From the NCBI RefSeq assembly GCF_001570525.1, contig NZ_BBXC01000013.1:248001-312000 (forward strand): a DNA stretch of 64,000 bases. Direction: 5' to 3'. This document shows, piece after piece, positions 57,789-64,000 of this stretch. This DNA comes from Herbidospora sakaeratensis. GTDB lineage: Bacteria; Actinomycetota; Actinomycetes; Streptosporangiales; Streptosporangiaceae. The notes under the pieces are model-generated. The model made no database searches, was not told the origin of the DNA, and saw only the letters and a program-made list of their open reading frames with translations. A program made the position numbers and the translations under genes. Every line of letters starts with the position of its first letter. The stretch's first letter is position 1.

Positions 57789-58358
57789 CTACATGTCCGA
57801 CCCGCGCTCGGCGCGCAGGCCGGCCAGGGCCACCCGGAAGACCCGCTCCCGTTGTTGCTCGTCGACGTATTCGACCGTGCTGATCCCCGAGATCATCCGC
57901 AGGACGTCGTCGATCGAGACCTCCCGGCGGGCGGCGCCGGCCTCCTGCGCCCGTTCGAGCAGTGGCCCGGCGGCGGCGCGCATGGCCCGGCGGCCGGCCT
58001 GGAAGCCGTCGGTGCTGCGGTTGAGCGCGTCGGCGAAGGCCAGCTTGGTCCCGATGTACTCGACGAAGCGGTGCAGCCAGACGACCAGCGCCTCCCACGG
58101 CTCCCGTCCGGCCACGTCGTCGGCGGCCCGGCACAACGCCTCGACCTCTTCGCTGTGCACCTCCTCGACCAGGTCCTCCCTGGTGGGGAAGTTGCGGTAG
58201 AGCGTGGCGATGCTCACGCCGGCGCGGCGGGCGACGTCTTCGAGCGAGGTCTGCGCGCCCTTCTCGGCGAACATCTCGCGGCCGGCCGCGACCAGGGCGT
58301 CGAAGTTGCGGCGCGCGTCCGCGCGTTTCGGGCGCCGCGACACCAGGCCGTACCCCAT
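57789..58358 (-). CDS. TetR family transcriptional regulator
   Basis: A 189-aa repressor with HTH TSLEDVARRAGVSIATLYRNFPTREDLVEEV and an SbtR-like TetR C-terminal domain (WLHRFVEYIGTKLAFADALN, RMISGISTVEY). ATG 58358 is chosen; the TTG at 58388 would add 10 residues. Divergent from the SDR gene at 58448, with palindromes in the 89-bp gap. Confidence 0.92.
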   Translation of the reverse strand: MGYGLVSRRPKRADARRNFDALVAAGREMFAEKGAQTSLEDVARRAGVSIATLYRNFPTREDLVEEVHSEEVEALCRAADDVAGREPWEALVVWLHRFVEYIGTKLAFADALNRSTDGFQAGRRAMRAAAGPLLERAQEAGAARREVSIDDVLRMISGISTVEYVDEQQRERVFRVALAGLRAERGSDM

Positions 58359-58382
58359 GGGACTCGTCCGCCTTCCCGTCTT

Positions 58383-58432
58383 TGACAAGCGTAGGATCCC
58401 TACGGTTAAAGTGTAGGGGTACTATCACTTTA
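58383..58432 (+). promoter_or_regulatory. SDR promoter with overlapping TetR operators
   Basis: TTGACA (58383-58388) and TAAAGT (58407-58412) form a good -35/-10 pair with 18-bp spacing. Overlapping it are the palindrome GTAGGATCCCTAC (58391-58403) and a larger inverted repeat with arms TAAAGTG (58407-58413) and CACTTTA (58426-58432). Repressor binding would block the SDR promoter. Confidence 0.7.
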
Positions 58433-58447
58433 CTGGAGGAGAGCACG

Positions 58448-59191
58448 ATGACTCCGTCCACCCCGATCATCGCCCTGGTCACGGGGGCCAACAAAGGACT
58501 GGGGCTGGCCACGGCCCGGCAGCTGGCCGGGCGTGGCTGCGCCGTTCTGCTCGGCAGCCGCGACGAGGAGCGCGGCGCCGAAGCGGCCCGCGAACTCGCC
58601 GGAGCCGGGCTCGGCGTGCGCCCCCTGCGGATCGACGTCACCGATGACGACTCCGTCGCCGAGGCCGCCGCGTTCGTGGAGCGCGAATACGGCCGCCTGG
58701 ACGTGCTGGTCAACAACGCCGGCGTGCTCGTGCGCAAACCCGGGACCGAGGTGTCCGCCGCCGATCTGCGTCCGGAGTTCGAGACCAACGTCTTCGGCCT
58801 GGTGCGGGTCGTGCACGCGATGTTGCCGCTGCTGCGCCGCCCCCGATCGCCGAGGGTCGTCAACGTCTCCAGCGACTCCGCGACCTTCGCCAACGCCACC
58901 AGCCAGGGCTCCATGTTCGCCCGCTCGCACGAGTCGTTCGCCTACTCGGCGACGAAGGCGGCCGTCAACATGCTGACGGTCAAGTACGCCAACGCCTTCC
59001 TCGACGACCCCGAACTGAGCCACGTGAAGATCAACGCGGTGACGCCCGGCTACGTCGCGACGGATCTGAACGGCTTCAAGGGCGTGCGCACCACCGAGGA
59101 GGGCGCGCGCGCCGCGGTGCACTGGGCCCTGGTCGGCGACGACGGCGAGACGGGCGGTTTCTTCGACGAGAACGGCCGGGTCGCCTGGTGA
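58448..59191 (+). CDS. Short-chain dehydrogenase/reductase (carbonyl reductase-like)
   Basis: A 247-aa classical SDR with TGANKGLG (residues 12-19), LVNNAGVL, the catalytic NVSSDSA and the YSATKAAVNMLT motif. TGANKGLG and the internal pattern are those of carbonyl-reductase-like SDRs. GGAGGAG lies 6 nt before ATG 58448. It is the sole apparent target of the divergent TetR. A weak hairpin (59186-59208) follows the stop. Confidence 0.92.
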   Translation: MTPSTPIIALVTGANKGLGLATARQLAGRGCAVLLGSRDEERGAEAARELAGAGLGVRPLRIDVTDDDSVAEAAAFVEREYGRLDVLVNNAGVLVRKPGTEVSAADLRPEFETNVFGLVRVVHAMLPLLRRPRSPRVVNVSSDSATFANATSQGSMFARSHESFAYSATKAAVNMLTVKYANAFLDDPELSHVKINAVTPGYVATDLNGFKGVRTTEEGARAAVHWALVGDDGETGGFFDENGRVAW

Positions 59192-59243
59192 TCCCCATGG
59201 GTCACCGGGCCTCCTGCCGCGCCGGCGAATACGAGCAGATCAC

Positions 59244-59255
59244 GCAACCGTTTCC
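59244..59255. promoter_or_regulatory. LacI-type operator, hexuronate regulon
   Basis: GCAACCGTTTCC resembles the uxu/exu-type core GGAAACGTTTCC and recurs in variant form at 59345, 63318 and 63406. Confidence 0.45.
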
Positions 59256-59331
59256 AGACGGTGTCGCACCCTCTGATCACCTCATCCCAACTGCGGGGAT
59301 GTCGAAGAGCCGACAGATCTCCGGGCATCTT

Positions 59332-59361
59332 CTGACAAGATTCTGAAACCGCTTCCTGACT
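59332..59361 (+). promoter_or_regulatory. Promoter/operator of the lacI-type gene
   Basis: CTGACAAGATTC followed by GAAACCGCTTCC (59345-59356). The 30-bp stretch agrees at 24 positions with 63393-63422 upstream of the sugar-binding lipoprotein gene. TGACA could be the -35 box. Confidence 0.6.
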
Positions 59362-59407
59362 AGTGCCCAGGTGAATCAGCCAGGCCGACATGTGGGAGAA
59401 TCGCGGT

Positions 59408-60394
59408 GTGGTCGTGACGATCAAAGATGTGGCGAGACTGGCCGGGGTCTCGGTGTCGTCGGTCTCCCGGACACTGGCCGCGCCCGAGAGCGTACGGCCC
59501 GGAACGCGCGAGCGGGTCCTGCGGGCCGCGGCCGAGGTCGGATACTCGCCCAACGCGGCGGCGCGGGCACTGACCACCGGCCGGACCTACAACGTCGGTC
59601 TCGTCGTCCCCGACCTGGCCAACCCCTTCTTCCCGACCGTGGTCAAGGCCATCCAGTCCCGGGCCAGGGAGTTCGACTACTCGGTCCTCCTGGTCGACAC
59701 CGACGAAGACCCGACGGCCGAGGTCGAGTTGATCCGCAAGCTGGTCAAGCAGGTCGACGGGTTCCTGTTGTGCGGTCCGCGGGCCCCCGACGAAGACCTC
59801 CGCTCGTTCATCGGCGAGACGCCGGTCGTCACGGTGAACCGGCGGGTCGGGCCGATCCCGTCGGTGATCTGCGATCACACCGACGGCGTGCGCCAGGCGG
59901 TGGGGCATCTGGCGGCGCTGGGGCACCGCGCGCTGGCCTACGTCGGCGGTCCCCGCGCCTCGACGGTGAACCGCGAGCGCGCGCGGGGGCTGCGCACGAT
60001 GTGCGCGTCGATGGGCATCGAACTGGTCGACCTCGGGAACGCGACGCCCAACTTCGACGGAGGCGCGGCCGCCGCCGATCTGGTGCTGGCCGCGCCCGTC
60101 ACCGCGGTCCTCGCCTACAACGACCTGCAGGCGCTCGGGCTGGTGAGCCGGTTCAGGGAACGCGGGGCGTCGGTGCCCGAGCAGATCAGCGTGGTCGGGT
60201 TCGACGACATCCCGCTCGCCGGCCAGGTCAGCCCGCGCCTGACCACCATCGCCCAGCGGGGCGACCTGCTGGGCCGGGCGGCGGTCGACCTGCTGCTCGA
60301 CCTGTTGCAAGACCGCGTCGGTGCGGCCGGTTCGCGCCGGGTCATGCCGACCCAGCTGATCGTGCGGGATTCGACCGGATTGGCGGCCGTCTGA
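59408..60394 (+). CDS. LacI family regulator of the hexuronate locus
   Basis: A 328-aa repressor. HTH VTIKDVARLAGVSVSSVSRTLA, hinge NAAARALTTGRTYNVGLVVPDLANPFF, ligand-binding domain with VIGFDDIP-like VVGFDDIPLAGQVSPRLTTI. GTG 59408 is chosen because GGGAGAA lies 7 nt upstream; GTG 59414 or ATG 59390 are alternatives. It converges on uxuB/uxaC-like genes and likely controls them through sites at 63318 and 63406, as well as itself. Confidence 0.92.
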   Translation: MVVTIKDVARLAGVSVSSVSRTLAAPESVRPGTRERVLRAAAEVGYSPNAAARALTTGRTYNVGLVVPDLANPFFPTVVKAIQSRAREFDYSVLLVDTDEDPTAEVELIRKLVKQVDGFLLCGPRAPDEDLRSFIGETPVVTVNRRVGPIPSVICDHTDGVRQAVGHLAALGHRALAYVGGPRASTVNRERARGLRTMCASMGIELVDLGNATPNFDGGAAAADLVLAAPVTAVLAYNDLQALGLVSRFRERGASVPEQISVVGFDDIPLAGQVSPRLTTIAQRGDLLGRAAVDLLLDLLQDRVGAAGSRRVMPTQLIVRDSTGLAAV

Positions 60395-60400
60395 CGGCCG

Positions 60401-61819
60401 TCACACCCCTTCCAGCGTCGCCGCGGCGCCGTGCCGGGTGAGAGCGGTGAGCCACGCGACGATCTGCGCGCGGAGCGGGTCGTCGTGCGCGAGGTCGGCC
60501 GGGAACACGGCGCGCAGGCCGAGGAGGGCGTCGACGACCCCGGCGGGGCCCGCTCCGGCGGTGGCGAGCGCCGACCGGATCCGGTCGGCGAGCGGGTCGT
60601 CGAGCGGCAGCGGCCGGCCGTCGTCGGCCGTGCCCTGGACGAAACGCATCCAGGCGGCGACCACGAGCGCCGCCCACGGCGTCGTCGCGCCCTGGGCGCG
60701 GCGCTCGGCGATGGTCCGCAGGATGCGCGGGGGCAGTTTGTGGCTGCCGTCGGTGGCGACCTGAAGGGTGCGGTGGTGGATCGCCGGGTTGGCGAACCGG
60801 TCGAGCACGCGTCGACCGTACGCCGCCGTGTCGACGCCCGCCGGCGGCGTGAGCGTGGGCAGGATCTCCTCGGCCAGGAGACGTTCGGCGAACACCCGGG
60901 CGTGGGGGAGGGCCAGCGTCTCGGCGATCGTGGCGCGGCCGGCGAGCGCGCCGAGGTAGGCGAGCGAGGAGTGCAGCCCGTTGAGGGTGCGGAGTTTGAG
61001 CTGGTCGTAGGGGCCGGTGTCGGCGGTGAGGACGGCCCCGGCGCGGTCCCAGGCCGGGCGGCCGTGCGGAAAGGCGTCCTCGATGATCCATTGCCGGTAC
61101 GGCTCGGCCTGCACCGCGGCGAGATCCGCCACCCCGAGCCGGTCGCGGACCAGGGCCAGCGTGCCCGGCGTGACGGCCGGCACGATCCGGTCGACCGTCG
61201 TGCTCGGGAAGGTGACGTTGCCGGCGATCCACTCCTGGGCCGGCGTACCGGCCGCGCGGACGGTCCGGCCGACCAGCTCGCCGAGCCGCCTGCCGTTGCC
61301 GGGCAGGTTGTCGCAGCTCACGACCGCCAGCGGCCCGGCGTCGGCGCGGGCCCGCGCGAGCAGCCCGAGGGCGAGCAGCCCGGTGACCGTGCGCGGATCG
61401 TCGGCCGGGACGTACGCCTTCTCGGTCACCGTCAGCGTCACGACGCGGACGCGCGGGTCGGCGAGCAGCGCGACGACGCCGTCGGGGTCCCCGGCGGCGT
61501 GCCGGACGCCGGTGAGCGCCGCCACCACCCTGACGTCGGTGTGGTGCGCGGCCGTCGACGCCACCGCGTACATCAGATCCTGGGCCCGCAGCGCGTCGAC
61601 GACGGCGCGGGAACGCGGCGCGACGGCGACGATCCCCCAATCGCCGCCGTCTGAGGCCATCGCCTCCTCGGTGTAGACGGCCTGGTGCGCCCGGAAGAAG
61701 GCGCCGAGCCCGAGGTGGACGATGCCCGTCCCCGCCGCGCCCGGCTCGATCAGCGGCCGGCATTCGGCGGGCAGTGCGGCCAGGGCGGTTCGCCGGAGCA
61801 CCGCCCTCGGCCCCGTCAT
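60401..61819 (-). CDS. uxuB: Mannitol dehydrogenase family protein, fructuronate reductase-like
   Basis: A 472-aa NAD-dependent polyol/aldonate dehydrogenase. N-terminal cofactor site HLGLGAFFRAHQAVYTE, VSCDNLPGNGRRL, and the catalytic KLRTLNGLHSSLAYLG (Lys, Asn+5, His+8). Following uxaC directly (1-nt overlap, stop and start share a base), it is most likely D-fructuronate reductase or tagaturonate reductase. The exact product (mannonate or altronate) cannot be told. Confidence 0.88.
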   Translation of the reverse strand: MTGPRAVLRRTALAALPAECRPLIEPGAAGTGIVHLGLGAFFRAHQAVYTEEAMASDGGDWGIVAVAPRSRAVVDALRAQDLMYAVASTAAHHTDVRVVAALTGVRHAAGDPDGVVALLADPRVRVVTLTVTEKAYVPADDPRTVTGLLALGLLARARADAGPLAVVSCDNLPGNGRRLGELVGRTVRAAGTPAQEWIAGNVTFPSTTVDRIVPAVTPGTLALVRDRLGVADLAAVQAEPYRQWIIEDAFPHGRPAWDRAGAVLTADTGPYDQLKLRTLNGLHSSLAYLGALAGRATIAETLALPHARVFAERLLAEEILPTLTPPAGVDTAAYGRRVLDRFANPAIHHRTLQVATDGSHKLPPRILRTIAERRAQGATTPWAALVVAAWMRFVQGTADDGRPLPLDDPLADRIRSALATAGAGPAGVVDALLGLRAVFPADLAHDDPLRAQIVAWLTALTRHGAAATLEGV

Positions 61820-63270
61820 CACCACGACGGAACCGGGGCCGGCGGCCGGTCGAGCCGGAAGACCTTTTTGGGCAGCCGGTAGGCCAGGTCGACGACGGTC
61901 TCCGCGGCCTCGTCCATCGGAAGCCGGTGCTCGGCCACGAGCCGGGCGAGGAAGCCGGCGTCGATCCGGCGGGCCACCTCGTGGCGCACCGGGATGGAGC
62001 AGAACGCGCGGGTGTCGTCGACGAAGCCGGCGGTGTTGTAGAAGCCGGCGATCTCGGTCACGGTCTCGCGGAAACGGCGCAGCACGTCGGGCGAGTCGAG
62101 GAACCACCACGGCGCGCCGAGGTACATGGCCGCGTAGCCGCCGGCCAGCGGGGCCAGCTCGCGGGTGAAGGCGTCCTCGTCGAGCGTGTAGACGACCAGG
62201 CGCAGGCGGGGGTCGTTGCCGTGCGCCGACAGCAGCGGCGCCAGGCCGTGCACGTAGTCGGTCGGTTGCGGGATGTCGCCGCCCACGTCGCGGCCGTAGG
62301 TGGCGTGCAGCCACCGGTTGTGGTCGCGCACGGCGCCGGGGTGCAGTTGCATGACCAGGCCGTCGTCGATGGACATCCGGGCCGACTCGACGAGCATGTG
62401 CGCCCGGAAGGCCTCGGCGCTTTCGGGGTCGCCCCGGCCGCGCAGCGCGGCGGTGAACAGCGCCGCCGCCTCGCTCTCGTCGAGCACGAGGGTCCGGGCG
62501 GTCGGGTGGCCGTGGTCGGTGGACGTGGCGCCCGCGGCGATGAACGCCTCCCGGCGTCTGCGCAACGCGGCGAGGTAGCCGCGGTAGGTGCCGGTGTCCT
62601 CCCCGGTCATCTCCCCGAGCCTGGCCACGTTGCCGGCCCAGTTCTCGAACTCGGGGTCGACCACGTTGTCGGGCCGGAACGTGGTGATGACCCGGCCGCC
62701 CGGCCCGCCCCAGCCGTCGGCGGCCAGTTTGGCGTGCCGGCTCAGATCGTCGAGAGGGGACTCGGTGGTGGCCAGCACCTCGATGCCGAACCGCTCGAAC
62801 AGCGCCCGGGGGCGGAATTCCGGCTCGGCCAGCCGGGCGGCGATCTGGTCGTACGTCTCGTCGGCGGTGGCGGGGCCGAGGGCGGTGTGCACGCCGAACA
62901 CGTCCTGCAGCACCCGCTCGGTCCACAACCGGGTCGGCGTGCCGCGGAACAGGCGCCAGTGCTCGGCGACCAGCCGCCAGATCTCCCGTCCGTCGGCCTG
63001 CGCCGGGCCGGCGCCGGACGCCCCAGGGCGCGGGGGCACGCCCAGCAGCGCGGGCGCCACCCCCTGGCTCAGCAACATCCGGGTCAGGTAGTGGTCGGGC
63101 ACGACCAGGAGCCTCGCCGGATCGGGGAAGGGCAGGTCGTCGGCCAGCAGGGACGGATCCACGTGTCCGTGCGGGGAGATGATCGGCTGATCGTGGGCGA
63201 GAGCGTACAACTCCTGAGCGATGGCCCGGGTGTACGGGTCGGGCGCGAACAGCAGATGGGGGGAGGACAC
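61819..63270 (-). CDS. uxaC: Uronate (glucuronate/galacturonate) isomerase
   Basis: A 483-aa amidohydrolase-fold isomerase. The metal site HGHVDP near residue 33, RLWTERVLQDVFGVHTALGPATADETYDQIAARL and TTESPLDDLSRHAKLAADGW (family TTDxPxDxLxxH), plus the C-terminal SIPVRHEVARRIDAGFLARLVAEHRL are all present. GTG 63270 has AAGGAG 7 nt upstream; the extra N-terminal codons are not coding. It converts D-glucuronate to D-fructuronate (or galacturonate to tagaturonate), feeding the reductase downstream. Confidence 0.92.
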   Translation of the reverse strand: MSSPHLLFAPDPYTRAIAQELYALAHDQPIISPHGHVDPSLLADDLPFPDPARLLVVPDHYLTRMLLSQGVAPALLGVPPRPGASGAGPAQADGREIWRLVAEHWRLFRGTPTRLWTERVLQDVFGVHTALGPATADETYDQIAARLAEPEFRPRALFERFGIEVLATTESPLDDLSRHAKLAADGWGGPGGRVITTFRPDNVVDPEFENWAGNVARLGEMTGEDTGTYRGYLAALRRRREAFIAAGATSTDHGHPTARTLVLDESEAAALFTAALRGRGDPESAEAFRAHMLVESARMSIDDGLVMQLHPGAVRDHNRWLHATYGRDVGGDIPQPTDYVHGLAPLLSAHGNDPRLRLVVYTLDEDAFTRELAPLAGGYAAMYLGAPWWFLDSPDVLRRFRETVTEIAGFYNTAGFVDDTRAFCSIPVRHEVARRIDAGFLARLVAEHRLPMDEAAETVVDLAYRLPKKVFRLDRPPAPVPSW

Positions 63271-63317
63271 AGAGCTCCTTGGGCGTCGTGACCCGGCCGT
63301 GGGATTTTCACACTGAG

Positions 63318-63329
63318 CCAATCGTTTCC
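63318..63329. promoter_or_regulatory. LacI-type operator before uxaC
   Basis: CCAATCGTTTCC, a variant of the locus operator, lies 48 nt upstream of the uxaC start on the divergent side. Confidence 0.5.
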
Positions 63330-63392
63330 AGTTTGTCAATCCTGCCTATCCAGCAGGTCAGAGGTGTCAGCTGGCAACACGAACGTCATCTC

Positions 63393-63422
63393 TTGACAAG
63401 ATTCCGGAAACGGTTCCAGACT
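63393..63422 (+). promoter_or_regulatory. Promoter/operator of the sugar-binding lipoprotein gene
   Basis: TTGACA (63393-63398) can be a -35 box; GGAAACGGTTCC (63406-63417) lies between it and the expected -10. It matches the 59332-59361 site at 24 of 30 positions. Confidence 0.65.
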
Positions 63423-63554
63423 GACCGCACAGTTACCGGGTCCACGTCGAGAGATCGGGAGGGCCCCGTCGTGACGGGGGGCGTCTCCCCGTCCTCTGCG
63501 TGCCGCGCTGTCCGGCCAGGTGAACCCACGCACCCCCCAACGGAGAGCAGAGTC

Positions 63555-64000
63555 ATGCGTACGTACAGACACCCGTTCCTCGCGGTGGCAGCCGCCGCGG
63601 CCCTGCTGACCGCCGCGTGCGCGCCGCCGGACGGCGGCGCCTTACCGGGTCAGACCGGCGGTCCCGTACCGGAGAAGCCGGCCTCCCCGGTGAACATCAA
63701 CATCCTCGACGTGGCCGGCAACCTCCAGCTCACCCAGGGGATGATCGAGGAGTTCGCCGAGAAGAACAAGGACGTCGTCTCCCGGGTGACCTTCACCAAG
63801 GCCACCTCTCCCGAACTGGTCGGCAAGATCAAGGCCCAGCAGGGAGCCGGCCGGGTCGACATCGACCTGGTCCTGACCGGCGTCGACGGCCTGGCCGCCG
63901 GCATCGAGCAGGGGTTGTGGACGCCGCTGCTGCCCGCCCACGCCGACCGGCTGGGCGGCATGAGCGCCTACCAGCCCGGCGCGGCGGCGATGCAGGAGCT
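63555..64000 (+). CDS. ABC transporter solute-binding lipoprotein, 5' part
   Basis: The first 148 codons of a gene that runs off the window. Signal peptide MRTYRHPFLAVAAAAALLTA with lipobox LTAAC (Cys22), then a family 1-type solute-binding start (VNINILDVAGNLQLTQGMIE, EFAEKNKD, IKAQQGAGRVDIDLVLTG). Divergent from uxaC/uxuB and behind a shared-type LacI operator, so the probable cargo is a hexuronate or uronate-containing oligosaccharide. GGAGAGCAG precedes ATG 63555. Confidence 0.88.
   Translation, partial: MRTYRHPFLAVAAAAALLTAACAPPDGGALPGQTGGPVPEKPASPVNINILDVAGNLQLTQGMIEEFAEKNKDVVSRVTFTKATSPELVGKIKAQQGAGRVDIDLVLTGVDGLAAGIEQGLWTPLLPAHADRLGGMSAYQPGAAAMQE

Overview
The window is high-GC DNA with frequent GTG starts, many 1-4 nt gene overlaps, lipoproteins and secreted proteins, and a high density of TetR, LacI, GntR and ECF-sigma regulators. 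This fits the chromosome of a Gram-positive actinomycete, probably of the Streptosporangium/Nonomuraea type. That placement is an inference from style and gene content, because no rRNA or other taxonomic marker is present. I saw no tRNA, rRNA, CRISPR array, intact insertion sequence or prophage. The window looks like an accessory or catabolic part of the chromosome rather than a core region.

Regions. 1-2.4 kb: end of a RibD/DHFR-like reductase, then a ferritin-like protein and an ECF sigma factor with a SnoaL-like tail. 2.4-6 kb: a 1156-aa secreted phosphodiester glycosidase/metallophosphoesterase fusion behind a perfect hairpin. 6.5-10.7 kb: an SRPBCC protein coupled to a zinc alcohol dehydrogenase, then a LacI regulator with an MFS sugar exporter. 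11-16 kb: SDR, aldehyde dehydrogenase and MFS exporter genes divergent from a TetR gene, with an 18-bp perfect palindrome between them. 16.4-20.8 kb: a proposed TetR regulon of oxidoreductases and an NTF2-like protein, marked by four related GGACTA-type palindromes. 21-24.4 kb: an ECF sigma/membrane partner pair, a D-aminopeptidase and an aminoglycoside adenylyltransferase-like gene. 24.4-28.8 kb: hydrolase, CPBP protease, an HTH/DUF3887-like regulator with a palindrome on its start codon, a frameshifted propeller pseudogene and a secreted Ig-like protein. 28.8-39.5 kb: hydrolase and DJ-1-like genes, a GntR regulator, and a tightly coupled ABC importer (one binding protein, two permeases, two ATPases) leading into an aldehyde dehydrogenase and an iron-type alcohol dehydrogenase. 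This looks like import and two-step oxidation of a small alcohol or hydroxy acid. 39.7-44.1 kb: three secreted proteins. 44.1-48.2 kb: a TetR/MDR pair and a sulfonate-type ABC importer. 48.1-51.4 kb: a small membrane ORF and a 998-aa HTH/P-loop NTPase with about twelve 35-aa repeats. 51.7-54.3 kb: a small secreted protein and a secreted exonuclease-like/PKD/lamin-tail protein. 55-57.7 kb: two overlapping paralogues, one with an intact HExxH..E zinc-protease motif and one in which the catalytic Glu is Gly. 57.8-59.2 kb: TetR/SDR pair. 59.2-64 kb: a hexuronate locus (LacI, fructuronate reductase-like, uronate isomerase, start of a sugar-binding lipoprotein) with related LacI-type operators at several promoters.

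Most of the window is small regulator-plus-enzyme modules whose operators can be read directly. The least explained parts are the repeat NTPase at 48.4 kb and the active/degenerate protease pair at 55-57.7 kb.
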